A stretch of 64,000 bases of DNA from Diphasiastrum complanatum. Its lineage: Eukaryota; Streptophyta; Lycopodiopsida; Lycopodiales; Lycopodiaceae. The stretch covers positions 34,002,329 through 34,066,328 of the forward strand of contig CM055113.1 in assembly GCA_029204225.1 (NCBI GenBank), written 5' to 3'. A model generated the notes under the pieces. The model made no database searches. It was not told where the DNA came from and saw nothing but the letters and a program-made list of their open reading frames with translations. The stretch's first letter is position 1. Every line of letters begins with the position of its first letter. The translations under genes and the position numbers were made by a program. This document shows, piece after piece, positions 23,466-34,616 of the stretch.

Positions 23466-24996
23466 TGCATAGTGGGGCAAGTGGCTTCTTCCCATATGGA
23501 AGGTGTACAAGATTCCAAGCTTGATTATCTATCAAAGCATCAAACTCTACTTGCATTGCATCTCTCCAAACTTGTGATCTACTTGCATCTTCATAACATG
23601 ATGGCTCTTGAAGCATTGTGGTTAGAAAAGAGTAAGAGGTAGAAGGAGTTGTGTCTTCCCTTTGCTTCCCTTTCTCAAAGTATGTGAGCCTTGAAGGCTC
23701 GGCCTTGCTCCTTTGGACTTTCTCGGCCCCTTTGGAACTTGATTTTGATCTTCAAAAAGATCATTTTCAACAGGCTCCTCCTCGGGTGTTGCAAGATCTT
23801 CATCACCTAAAAGATTAGATGCATTTGGAGACATCTTGTAACTCTGAGATTCATCAAATAAGACATCCTTTTACTTTGTCTGAAATAGGATCAAATATCC
23901 TATATCCTTTGCTATTTTCACTATAGCCTACAAATATTCCTTTGAAGGAAGTTGCATCTTCTTTCCTTTTGGTTTCCAAAGGAATGTGGATATAACATAT
24001 ACATCCAAATACTTTAAAATCTTTTACATTGGGTTTATTGCCAAACAAAGCTTGAAATGGTGAGATCCCACCAATAACACTACTAAGAAGCCTATTACAT
24101 AAGTAATTAGCATAAGTTATGGCCTCCCCCCAAAAAGAGATGGGTAGAGATGCATCAAATCTTAAAGACTTTGCACATTCACAAAGGCTCCTATTTTTCC
24201 TCTCGGCCACCCCATTTTGTTGGTGGTTGTAGGAACAAGTGAGCTCTCTTTTAATGCCATTGATCTCACGAAAGTCTCTCATCTTGTTGGAGATATACTC
24301 TCCTCCATTATCACCTCTTAGAACTTTAATGCAAGAACTAAGTTGCTTTTCCACTAAAGACTTAAACTTTGCAAAAGCTATATACAAGGCTTTTCTTAGG
24401 CGCTATGACAACATTCCAGCAAGGGAGGCTGAGACTTGGTTGGAGCTCGGCCTGAGTCGCAACCCACACTCCCCTATAGTTTTGGTGTGAGTCGGCACAC
24501 CCCTCATACCAAGCACTCTACCCAAGCTGGTAAAGCACATTTTCCTCTCTCTAGGATTTTCTCTTTCTAGATAGTCATTTTCTCTCTCTAGATTTTATTG
24601 ATCCCCAGGCTTCCTTTAATCATGCCTAGATCTGAGCTCTCTGGACTCCGCTAGAACCGATCAAAGATTTTCAACCATAGGCAATCCAAGTGTATCTAGT
24701 ACAATCATCTATGAAAGTCACATACATTAAAGCACCTCCATTACTTTCATGAGAAAAAGCATGTACATCATAATGAATAAGATCTAAAGGTGAGATAGAT
24801 CTTGTCAAAGACCTCTTGCAGGAAGTGACTTTGCAAGGCCACATGCCTCACACACTTTGCCACACTTCTTGAAAGCTTTTGGTAGGCCGAGAGCTATCTC
24901 CTTTGATGCCATGGATTCCATTGATTGAAGATTAGGATGGCCTAATTTTTTGTGCCAAAGCTCCACTTGAGTCAACTCCTCCCTAACCATATTCAA
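23466..24996 (-). pseudogene. Ty1/copia pre-integrase, integrase and RT N-terminus (interrupted)
   Basis: Read on the minus strand, the pre-integrase motif LWHKKLGHPNLQSM and CEAC lie at 24996-24805. The integrase opening (FIDDCTRYTW) is near 24.70 kb. After an insertion the core resumes with RGDNGGEYIS, NGVAERKNRSL and the GYSENSKGYRIFDP tail (24387-23854). A linker and the RT start (WRDAMQVEFDALIDNQAW) occupy 23834-23466. Homology stops after GKKPL; YVDD and RNase H are missing. Stops and frameshifts break the frame, so the copy is dead. Confidence 0.85.
24395..24690 (-). mobile_element. ~290-bp insertion inside copia integrase, possibly SINE-like
   Basis: Integrase sequence is cut between ..DDCTRYTWIAYG and YIAFAKFKSLVEKQ.. 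and the intervening ~290 bp is not integrase. On the minus strand it opens with CAGCTTGGGTAGAGTGC, loosely like a tRNA A box, and about 65 bp later has GGGTTGCGACTC, loosely like a B box. The far end is CT-rich (CTCTCTAG-type repeats). Clean target duplications were not found, so the SINE call is tentative; the interruption itself is clear. Confidence 0.4.
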
Positions 24997-24999
24997 CTT

Positions 25000-26900
25000 T
25001 CAATAGCCACATTAGCATCCAACTGAAAGGCCTTCCTTGCTTAATGCCACTAGCTATGCTTGTGTATATTGTAGAATCACAACATCAAAAATCATAAAGC
25101 ACTTGTCAAGAGTCGCATTCATGACACATGTCAAAATAAATGCAAAGTATAGATACAAGGGAGATTTTTTGAACGTTCAATGAATCATGAGGCACTCGAC
25201 AATCCTATATGCATTTTTAGAGACACATTGCATCAACTAAAACATGCATAAATCAAAACTAGTAGCAATTGTGTAGCACTATGCAATTGGAAGCAAATTA
25301 GACACACATTTGTCAACTATAATTATCAAAAATCACATTTGTAGTGGAAAAAAACTTAAAGCAAGCTTGCAAATTTACCATCAATAAGAGATAACATTAG
25401 TTACCAACTTCATCCATTGTAGTAGGGTGAGCTATGTAGAAGTGTTTACTATGACTAGGAAGGTGCAAGTTCAAATTACTCTGGCTATTGCTTAGTGGCA
25501 TTTCAAAGCCTTGCACTTTAGACTCTAAGGAACTTGGCTTGGCCATCTTTGCAAATATTGTACATAATGACTTTGCATACTTGTTGATGACCTTACTAGT
25601 AGCTCAAATGTTGTCTCAGTGCCATGGGTGATTTAGCACCAAGGTCTCAATGAACTTAACTTGAAAAGCATAAATGTTGAATGTACATATGTTCTTGTCC
25701 TTTCCATATGTTATTAGACCTATGATCAAAGATTTCTCATCAACTAATCATCATATATGTTGCCCATATTTGGGTTGTCTTGATATGTGATCATGGCAGA
25801 TTGATATCATTGACACCCTAACTAAGTAATATAATGGGTTATTATCACCAATGTCACCTCATCTTTCCTTATTAAATGTAGAATGGACACCACAAATTCA
25901 TCCATTGAGAATATTATCTCATATGCAATGACCAATATAGTTTTAAATTTTCCTATCATTTTAAGGAAAAAACAATTAAAAACACATTTAAAAGAGTAAG
26001 CCATTATTCTATGGTGGCTCAAATATCTTAAAAAATATCAAAACACTTGTAGCTTCATTATGAACATCATAGCAAACATTTTGAAAAGTGACATGTGATC
26101 CTAAGTTATGACTTGGACACCAAATCTCATTATGAAGCTACTAAATAAATCTTACTTTGTTTTGTATTGATACAAACCAATACTTCATTGAGATAGTTGT
26201 TATTTGATTGTTGAGCAAACACCTACCATGTGTTATGGTCTATGCATGGACAATGCTTAGATAGTGGTAGAAGGTCTTTAGCGCCATCCATTATATCTAC
26301 CTAGGAAGTGTTGGATGGTATAAGCACATTCTATAGCCTCAACATATCTCTAGTCTCATCATGGTGCATGTGAGAGATGATGGTGGTTGTCAATGGTATG
26401 GAACATCGGTATTGCCAAAATCTCAATCATGCTTGATGGACATGTTGATAGCTTCAATGCATGGGAGTGCATCAAGATGTATTCTGGGTGGTTAGTAAGC
26501 ATTTGTTACCTTTGGTGTCCAATGGCCTTACAAAGACCAAAATATGGATTTCTTTATAGTTGGTATCATAGGTACCGTCCTTCATGTCTATCTTATGGTA
26601 TTTATGTCTATTTTTCTGTTGTGTTAAGGGTTGACAAATCTCTTCAAAATTTTGCTTCAATCTTGTAACTTATCGATGTCTGTGAAAACTAGATCGGTGT
26701 TTTTAAACATTGATTTTGAAAACCTCAAAAATTTGTGTACTTTAATCCTCAATTGTTAGGGTGTGTTAAGTGCATGGTGAATTGATTCTAGTAAATGGAT
26801 TTCCTATAAATCTTTGGTTGAAATTTGGAAACACCAATTAGTCATGTGACACCATTCTATGTTAAAAATATCACTTCCAATTTGATGTACTTTGTAGATC
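25000..26900. other. AT-rich intergenic DNA, nothing recognised
   Basis: Only short frames without domains are present. No LTR borders, RNA genes or repeats stand out by eye. Confidence 0.5.
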
Positions 26901-26928
26901 TTAAGATATTTTGATCCTGATAGGATCT

Positions 26929-27728
26929 CACACGTGTGGAGTCTGTTCCCACATGTGAAAGAATGTACGTAAGTCACTTTTATAAAGTTAGATTGATTTT
27001 AGCTAGATTTACACTAGTGTGAAATTGACCTTTGAGTAGAATCTTGAAATTGGTCAAATTGGTCAAACTTTATGTAAATAGATTGGACTTCCATGTGAAT
27101 GAGTTATTACTCATACATGTCAAGATACCATTCACACGTGTGGATAAGGTTCTATATGATAAGATAGGAAGATTTCATTAGATCCTATTTTATAGGAAAT
27201 ATTCCTATAAATGTGGAAGACTGGCTTTTTGTTTTCTAGCCAAAGAGAATAGTCAACTTTGGGAAATGAGCACATATGGCTCCCATTGGTGGATCTGGAT
27301 GACTAGGCACTCTTCACATGTGTGAAGGCTTTTTGGACAGTACACAGCTCGTGGATGTACTTGATCTATAAAGGGATCAACCAAATCAATGAGAAGTTGA
27401 TGAGACATTGGCAATTTCTAGTTTTGCTTGTATTTTCCACATTTGTCTTGTGTTTTTGTGATTGGAATACATTTCTAAGCTTGAGTACTTTACTCTCTAT
27501 TTATAGGCCATAGAAGTACTATCCTCCACACGTGTGAGGCCGCTCCTCTAAGATTTTAATCATTTGATCCATTGCTCTTGCTTAAATCATAGTGTAATGG
27601 ATCTAGATCAAGATCTAACACCTAGAACTTGATAGATCATTGGATTAAGCAATCAATAACTCTTAATGATTGATTAGTATAATCATAATTGTCTTTTTTC
27701 TCTGAAAATTGACATGGTATTAGAGCCA
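26929..27728 (+). mobile_element. Probable copia 5' LTR end with primer-binding site
   Basis: TGGTATTAGAGCC at 27713 matches the initiator-Met tRNA primer site of plant copia elements with one change. It follows ..AAAATTGACA, a fitting LTR 3' end in CA. Upstream sequence contains TATA-like CCTATAAATG and three perfect CACACGTGTG palindromes plus CACATGTG variants, a motif also found in the LTRs at 46.9 and 59.2 kb. The 5' border of the LTR is not fixed. The matching gag may be the one at 34.6 kb, on the far side of the minus-strand element. Confidence 0.45.
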
Positions 27729-28069
27729 AGTCTAAGAGTGATCTAATGATTAATGAAACTAGTGAAATCATTGACAAGGTGTTGTTTTTGAGGTCTACTT
27801 CAGAGGGCGAGTTAAAGGAGAGAGGTACCGCCAATATTTTTGGTCAAGAACGATTTGTGGGTTGCTGATGTACTGTCCACATGTGTGAAATCATACATCA
27901 ACCTTCAAGCTAACTTCCTTTAGTGTTTTTGATCCAAAAATGTGCATACTAGTCCAAAATTCAAGATTTTTGGTGCATTATCTAGATCTAGGTTCAATCC
28001 TTTGAATGCTAATGATCAAATAGTGTTTTGATTCATTGAAGCAATTCATTGTTTAGAATCAAAGTGAGA

Positions 28070-28081
28070 GCTCTGATACCA
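28070..28081 (-). other. Outer primer-binding site adjoining the 3' LTR
   Basis: On the minus strand this reads TGGTATCAGAGC, identical to the inner site at 33346-33357. It lies outside the element's 3' LTR, where a normal single insertion has only a target duplication. Confidence 0.75.
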
Positions 28082-28082
28082 C

Positions 28083-29038
28083 TGAAGGGAGTATGAGGAG
28101 GATCGCAAGTCGCAAAACTTTCGCGAAGGAACCACGACTCTCTCTTTTCCCTCGGATGGAGTTCAGATGCGATTGCTGGACACTGCCAGCTGAATCACTC
28201 CTACAGTCCTCCAGAGTGTAGTCAAGCACTGCTGATCTACGTTTATAAAATTAATGCAGCATTGGAAACTTAGTTAGACACACAAATAAACAGCAAACAC
28301 ATTAGCATTCGAGATCAGACACAACAAGAAAATAATCTATATTCATATTTCTCTGATTTCTTCAAGCACTGCATGCAAATCCACGTAGTGTGCTGGAATG
28401 GGAGAAACACAGTTCTCTCACGAGCCATCGTCTCACTTTACTAGCGGACAGTTGGATCTACAGATCCTAGACAGAATTGTCTTCGCACGCAGGTGGACAT
28501 GTATTCTGTATTTTCGTCTTGGTTGCTTTCTAGCATCAGACTACTACATTACACTCTATGTGTGCTCTATTGATCTATATGTCAAGTAACATCCAATAAG
28601 TATAGTCGCTCTATGTAAATCTAAGATTAGAGTGATTAAGCATCTACAACTAATCATGGAAATACAAGAGTGGCAGATTAGCCACGACCTAAAATGTATC
28701 TGTTGATGTCATGTCAACAGATCATATATCTGTACTTCTGGGTGCTTGCATGATCTCGCTGGTACTCTCTGGTGCACGGAGGGCAGGAGAAGGTCTCGTT
28801 TTGGTCGTTTGCCTTCTCTCGTACTCGACCGCAAAAGATTCTTGTTCGTGAATCTTTCGAGTTCGCGAACCGTTCGTCTTCTTCCCTTCGAATTTTGAGT
28901 TTGCGTCCCTTTGACTTTTGAGTTCGCAAAACTTTTTCGTGCTTCGTGTCTCCTGACTTTTGTGTTCGAGAACATCTTCATCAAGATGAGTGCTAAAAGC
29001 TAGCAAGGCTTTGTGGTTAGAACCATTTTGTTTCTTTA
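28083..29038 (-). repeat. Left (3') LTR of the minus-strand copia element
   Basis: About 955 bp, closely similar to 33359-34353 along its whole length (shared blocks include GGACAGTTGGATCTA and TTCGAGTTCGCGAACC). It begins on the minus strand at AAGAAACAAAATGG, next to the purine tract, and ends CTCCCTTCA before the outer primer site. The copies have diverged by scattered substitutions and at least one ~35-bp indel near 33.54 kb, so the insertion is not recent. Confidence 0.8.
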
Positions 29039-29084
29039 GCTCCCTCTCAAAGCATGATAGCTTTACGATCCCGAGGCTGCTCCT

Positions 29085-30647
29085 CTATCTCTCAAAGAGT
29101 CGTTTCTCCAGAGCTTTAGTGAAAATGTCAGCAACCATGTCTTTCGTTCCGATGAAGGTGGTCTGCAGCATCTTCTTCTCAATAAGATCCTTGATCAAGT
29201 GGTACTTGATTGCAATGTGTTTTGTTTTGGAATGGAACACGGGATCCTTCGTCAGGTGTATTGAAGAGGTGTTGTCCATCTGCAAGACCAGGGGCTTGTT
29301 CCTTGTTTCACCCAATTCGTCCAGGAACTGCCTTAGCCAGATTATTTCGTTGGCCATCTTTGCTGTTGCAACATATTCTGCTTCGTAGGATGACTGAGCT
29401 ACTACAACGGTCTTCTTCTTGTTGACCCAGAGAGCTGCTGCTTTTGATGCAATGGTGCATCCTCCTGAGACGCTTTTACAGTCGTCCTTGAGAGATGCCC
29501 AACTAGCATCGCTGTAGAAAAATATCTTGAAACCTGCATCACGACAATAACACAAGCCATAATCCCTCGTTAATTGAAAATGCAAAATGCATTTTGCAAT
29601 CTTCCAGTCGAGCCTGGATTCGTGTAGAATTGGCTCATCTTGAACACTGCATAAGCAATATCAGGGCATGTGTTGTCTACAAGGTACATCAGTGATTCTA
29701 TCCGCCTCTTGTAAGGTGTGAGCTGTATTTGTTCTCTCTCTTCCTCAGTCCTTGGACAGTCGTTGCTTGTCAGCAATGTCCCTACGAGCATTGGAGTGTT
29801 CGGTCCTTTGTAGTTCAGCATCCCAAAGTCCTCTAGGATCTTCTGGGTGTATCTGGAGTGGTGAAGGTGTAACTTAATTCCCTCATAGTCTCTTTCAATT
29901 TGTAAGCCTAGGTAACACCTGGCTTCTCCCAGATCCACTATCTTGAAATGTTTCGAGATGTCTGCCTTTACTTCAACAATTAGCTGCTCAATCCTGCAAA
30001 GTATCAAAGTGTCATCCACATATATAGCCACTACGATGATCTGCCCATTTGTAACTCTGCATATACATTAGAATCAGCCAACAGAGACTTGAATCCTAAT
30101 GATTTCAGAGCTTGATCTTTCTTCTTGTACCATTGTCGGACTGATTGTTTTAGACCGTAGATGCTTCTATGCATTCTGCATGCATAGTCAGGAAGTGAAT
30201 TCGAGACGTATCCTGGGGGTTGATCCATGTAGACCTCTTCGTCTAATTCGCCATGCAAGAAGGCTGTCTTCTCATCTACAATGTGGATCCTGAGGTCATA
30301 AGCTGCTGCATATGCAAATAACAGACGTAGGGACAAATGTTTGACGACAGGAGAGAAGGTTTTAGAGTAGTCAATACCATATCTCTGAGAGAAACCTTTC
30401 GCTACCAGTCTTGCCTTGTATTTTGTGACGTTCCCATCCATTTGACAGTCTTGTGCTTATGTGGCAATGGCTCCAACGTCCATACCTGGTTCTTCCTCAT
30501 GGATTCCATCTCTTCGTTTATGGCTTGGATCCATTTGTCCTTTTCTGGACTTTCAATCGCTTCCTCAAAAGTTTGTGGTTTGCCACTGAATTTGCATAAC
30601 TCTTCTGATGTGGAAGTTGAGCTGCCTGACACATATCTTGCTGGCAC
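29085..30647 (-). pseudogene. Copia reverse transcriptase and RNase H (frameshifted)
   Basis: From the 5' side: the RT entry (WIQAINEEMESMRKNQVW), then KARLVAKGFSQ, VDEKTAFLHGELDEEVYM and the fingers/palm region to about 30031. The catalytic IYVDDTLIL lies at about 30025 in the next frame. RNase H begins SDASWASLKDDCKSVSGG with SSYEAEYVA and MDNTSSIHL motifs. At least two frameshifts separate the three open segments, so no single RT polyprotein can be made. The active-site residues themselves are retained. Confidence 0.9.
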
Positions 30648-30739
30648 TCTTCGTGGTCTTGCCGACCTTCTGCGAGATCCTCCTAGGACAACTATGCCTT
30701 TGCCTTTGTCTGCTCTGCTCGGTCCGACACCATCTTGGT

Positions 30740-31976
30740 TTACAGGAACTGTGGCAACAAGTTGCCCATCAAATCTTTCTTCATCAAATTCGTCGCTCGA
30801 CTGGGAGGCGACTCAAAAATCTTCATTTTTTCTGCTCCCTCTATCATTGGTGGCAGGTCATAGTTCCAGAACTTTGTAGCTGACATGATCGTCATTGGCC
30901 ATTGCTCTGCTCTCATCGAATCTGACATCTCTCACTGTTTTCACAGTGTTCGTGTCTGCATGTAGACTCTGTAGTATGACAAATTGTTGTCATATCCTAC
31001 CAGAAATCCCTGCTCGGCTTTCTCAACAAGTTTCTTTCGAAACTTATCAGGAATATGATATAAGCTGCACAGCCAAAGATTCTGACGTGAGACAGATTGG
31101 GCTTTCTACCCCACCATAGCTCATGTGGTGTTGTGTGAGGGACACCAGACTTGCCTGTTCTATTCTGGATGTATGCGGTTGTAGCTACTGCTTTAGCCCA
31201 ATGTTCCCTTGGAGCTTTCAAGTAGGCCATCATGCATCTGGCCGCTTCCATCAGGGTCCTTTTCTTTCGTTCAGCAACACCATTGTGCTGCGGTGTGTAG
31301 GTTGCAGTTTTTCTGTGAATGATGCCACGATCATTGCAAAAGTCAATGAAGCGATTTGAGATGTATTCGCCACCTCGATCTGTTCTGATCTGCTTCACTT
31401 TGCTGCCTGTACATCTCTCAGTCCAATTCACATATTTTGTGAGTTTATCAAGTGCTTCAGATTTATTCTGAATAAAATACACTCTGGCAAATTTGCTATA
31501 ATCATCAATGAAGGTATATAATATTTTGAACCTCCTACTGAGATCACGTTGAATGGTCCACAGATGTCAGAATGCACTAGCTTGAGAATCTTAGTCATTC
31601 TGTAGGAGTCTTTGACGAATGGTGTGTGTGACATCTTGCCCTTCAAACATGCATCACAAGTGGTCAAACTGGTTGCATTCGAGATGCTGACCCTTGTTAT
31701 TGCTCCATGATGACTTGCTTGGTAAAGTGCCATTGAGTTCATGTGGCAGAGTCTCCTGTGCCGTAGAGTGTCTGGCTGGTCATCACGAGTCTGATGCACC
31801 TGATCTGCAGGTAGGCGTACCTTCAAATGATATAAATTTCCTTTCCTTCTGCCTTGAGCAATCAAAGTACTGGTAATGGCATCAATCACGTTGCATGCTT
31901 CATCAGAAAATGTCACACGCATCCCTGCAGCTGCTATTCTTGCTACAGAGAGCAAGTCTTGTTGCATAGTAGGCAC
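30740..31976 (-). pseudogene. Copia pre-integrase and integrase (frameshifted)
   Basis: The pre-integrase region (LRHRRLCHMNSMALYQ, CDACLKGK) leads to the integrase core: LVHSDICGPF carries the first Asp, IRTDRGGEYISNRF the second, and NGVAERKKRTLMEAA the Glu. The frame shifts around 31.47 kb within the core. The segment MMAYLKAPREHWAKAVATTA near 31.2 kb has a close copy embedded in the gypsy integrase at 58.0 kb. A degraded C-terminal tail runs to about 30740. Confidence 0.85.
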
Positions 31977-31994
31977 GAACAGGACATCTTCGAG

Positions 31995-33325
31995 TCACCT
32001 GTCTCTACCGTTGGTGTTGAGCCATAGTGAACCAATATCGTTCACTTGATATCTAGATCCATCTCCAAGAACTATGAATCTTGAGGGATCTGCACTTCTA
32101 AAATCAGACATTATACGTCTTGATGTCACAAAGTGTGAGGTGGCTCCTGAGTCTAGAATCACCTCATGTGTGTCAGATGTTGATGCTGCACAAACGTCTT
32201 CACAGATATAGGTGGTCGAACAATTTTTGCTCATTATTTATTTGCCCATTTTTGAGCTCTCGGGCTCCTCGACATAGGATGAACTATTGCTGTTCTCCTG
32301 TCTGTTATGTGCTGATTTGTTTCTCGGGTTCTGGCGGCAATCCATGGCTACGTGACCCTTCTTATGGCAATGGATACACTCAATCTTGGGATTGAGCCAG
32401 CATGTATCTACTATATGCCCATATCTTCTGCATCTCACACAAGTCTTATTGTTTGCACCTTGTTGTTTCGACCTCCCTTTGCTCTTCCAATTGCCCTTGC
32501 TGGTCCCCTCTACTTGCTGGTCACGATCATGCCTCTAATTCGACTCCCTCTTAGGCTTAAATTGCTTCTTGGATTTTTCTTTGTTGCCACAGAGGGCCTA
32601 GTCAGAACCATCTTTGTGATCAAGATGTTCTCTAGCCTCGACTTCCTCTCGAATCTCAACAATCGCCTTTTCGAGGTTCATGGCGGGATCTTTTGCAAGC
32701 AGGGTTCTTGTCGTCTGGAATGATCCAGGTAAGGCTCTCAACAGGTACGTGAGCTGCTTCTCAGCTGACACAACATTTTCTGCTCCAGAGTTCTGTAGTG
32801 ACATAAATAGATCCTTCATCTTTCTTATGAAAGAAGTGAGGTCTTTCCCATCCCACTACAAATTCGTCAGTTGATCTTCCAACATCATGATTTGACTTCT
32901 TGATTTCGTCTGAAATCTGGTGAGTAATGCATCCCACATCTCCTTAGCTTTGGAGAGTGTAGCCAGGTCAAGTGTGAGACTATCTTCGATGAAAGATGAT
33001 AGCAAGGCTACTGCCTTGTCATTTTTCTCCCTCCATTCGCGTAGCTCCTTGCCTGTTGTCATAGGCATTTCCTCTGTGCCATCCACCCAGGGGAATAGTC
33101 CTTTGCCCTTGAGTATCAGTGATGTCTTAACTTTCTAGGCTAGAAAGTTAGATCTTGAAGAATCAAGTATTGTGCAGATCTTGCTCTGCATGCTGTTGAT
33201 TGAAGCCATTGCTTCTTGGAGTCTGTTCCCTTGTTGATGGTTGTTTGTTTCAATGCTTGGCCTCCTAGATCTGCTAGCTTCTTGGCTATGTCATAATATG
33301 ACAGGATGACCTGTTCTAATACCAC
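31995..33325 (-). pseudogene. Copia Gag with double zinc knuckle, and protease
   Basis: Gag UBN2-type pieces lie at 33325-32598 in several frames. The paired knuckles (a degraded CRRYGHIVDTC, then CIHCHKKGHVAMDC) lie at 32438-32300. The protease motif VILDSGATSHFVTS is near 32160 and keeps its catalytic Asp. Frameshifts and stops separate gag, knuckles and protease. The knuckle pair and spacer (WLNPKIEC) match the fragment at 1.4 kb. Confidence 0.85.
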
Positions 33326-33345
33326 TGTTGATAATCAAAGCGAGA

Positions 33346-33357
33346 GCTCTGATACCA
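33346..33357 (-). other. Primer-binding site of the minus-strand copia element
   Basis: TGGTATCAGAGC on the minus strand, complementary to the 3' end of initiator-Met tRNA as in most plant copia elements. It lies one base inside the right LTR. Confidence 0.85.
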
Positions 33358-33358
33358 C

Positions 33359-34353
33359 TGATGGGAGTATGAGGAGGATCATAGTTGCGAAGCTTTTGCG
33401 AAGGAATCACGACTCTCTCTTTTTCCTCGAATGGAGTTCAGATGCGATTGCTGGACACTGCCAACTGAATCACTCCTATAGTCCTCCAGAGTGTAGTCAG
33501 GCACTATTGATCTACGTTTATAAAATTAATGAAGCATTCAACATAGTTTCAACCAAGGTGCGAAATTCAAATGAACAAGGAAACTTAGTTAGACACACAA
33601 ATAAACAGCAAACACATTAGCATTCGAGATCATACACAACAAGAAAATCATCTATATTGATCTTTCTCCGATTTCTTCAAGCACTGCATGCAAATCCATG
33701 TAGTGCGCTGTCATGGGAGAAACACAGTTCTCTCATGAGTAATCGTATCACTTTACTAGCGGACAGTTGGATCTATAGATCCTAGACAGAATTGTCTTCG
33801 CACGCAGGTGGACATGTATTATGTATTTTTGTCTTGATTGCTTACTAGCATCAGACTACTACATTACACTCTATGTGTGCTTTGTTGATCTATATGTCAA
33901 GTAACATCCAGTAAGTATAGTCGCTCTATGTAAATCTAATATTAGAGTGATTAAGCATCTACAACTAATCAGGGAAATACAAGAGTGACAGATTAGCCAC
34001 GACCTAAAATGTATCTGCTGACGTCATGCCATCAGATCAGATATCTGTACTTCTGGGTACTTGCATGATCTCGCTGGTACTCTCTGGTGCGTGGAGGGTA
34101 GGAGAAGGTCTCGTTTTGGTCGTTTGCCATCTCTCGTACTGGACCGCAAAATATTCTTGTTCGTGAATCTTTCGAGTTCGCGAACCGTTTGTCTTCGTCC
34201 ATTCGACTTTTGAGTTCGCGTCTCTTTGACTTTCGAGTTCGCGAAACTTTTTTGTGCTTCGTGTCTCCTAACTTTCGTGTTTGCAAACATCTTCGCCAAG
34301 CTAAGGGCTGAAAGCTAGCAAGGCTTTGTAGTTAGAAACATTTTGTTTCTTCA
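33359..34353 (-). repeat. Right (5') LTR of the minus-strand copia element
   Basis: About 995 bp, starting TGAAGAAACAAAATG and ending CTCCCATCA on the minus strand. It carries palindromic TTCGCGAA words at about 34176 and 34235, also found in the left LTR and at 0.47-0.55 kb. Confidence 0.8.
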
Positions 34354-34616
34354 TTCATTTTAAAGCATTAGATCAGATCTATAAGGCTGATTTGTTCAGA
34401 TCTTAAGTGTGTGTAAAAAATCAATCAAAATTGTACTAGAATCAATATTTTGGAGGAGTGACTTGCTAGGATATTTGAAATAAACCTGTTATACCATCAT
34501 CCAAGTTGAACTAGGTTGATTGGTCTGAGATTAGAAGCTTCTTGGAAAGCTAGAAATCTATCTTAGATCACTCATTATCAAGAGATCTTTGTGCATCTCA
34601 TAGGCTTTCATTCACA

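Larger units (their letters stand above)
28057..34353 (-). mobile_element. Ty1/copia retrotransposon with two LTRs, minus orientation
   Basis: Two direct LTR copies (28083-29038 and 33359-34353) flank gag, protease, integrase, RT and RNase H remnants all read on the minus strand in canonical copia order. The primer-binding site TGGTATCAGAGC lies just inside the right (5') LTR, and a purine-rich GAGAGGGAGC tract lies just inside the left (3') LTR. The left LTR has a second primer-binding site on its outer side, followed after about 12 bp by unrelated DNA. The element is therefore either the remnant of a tandem array or recombined. Frameshifts in every domain show it is inactive. Confidence 0.85.
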
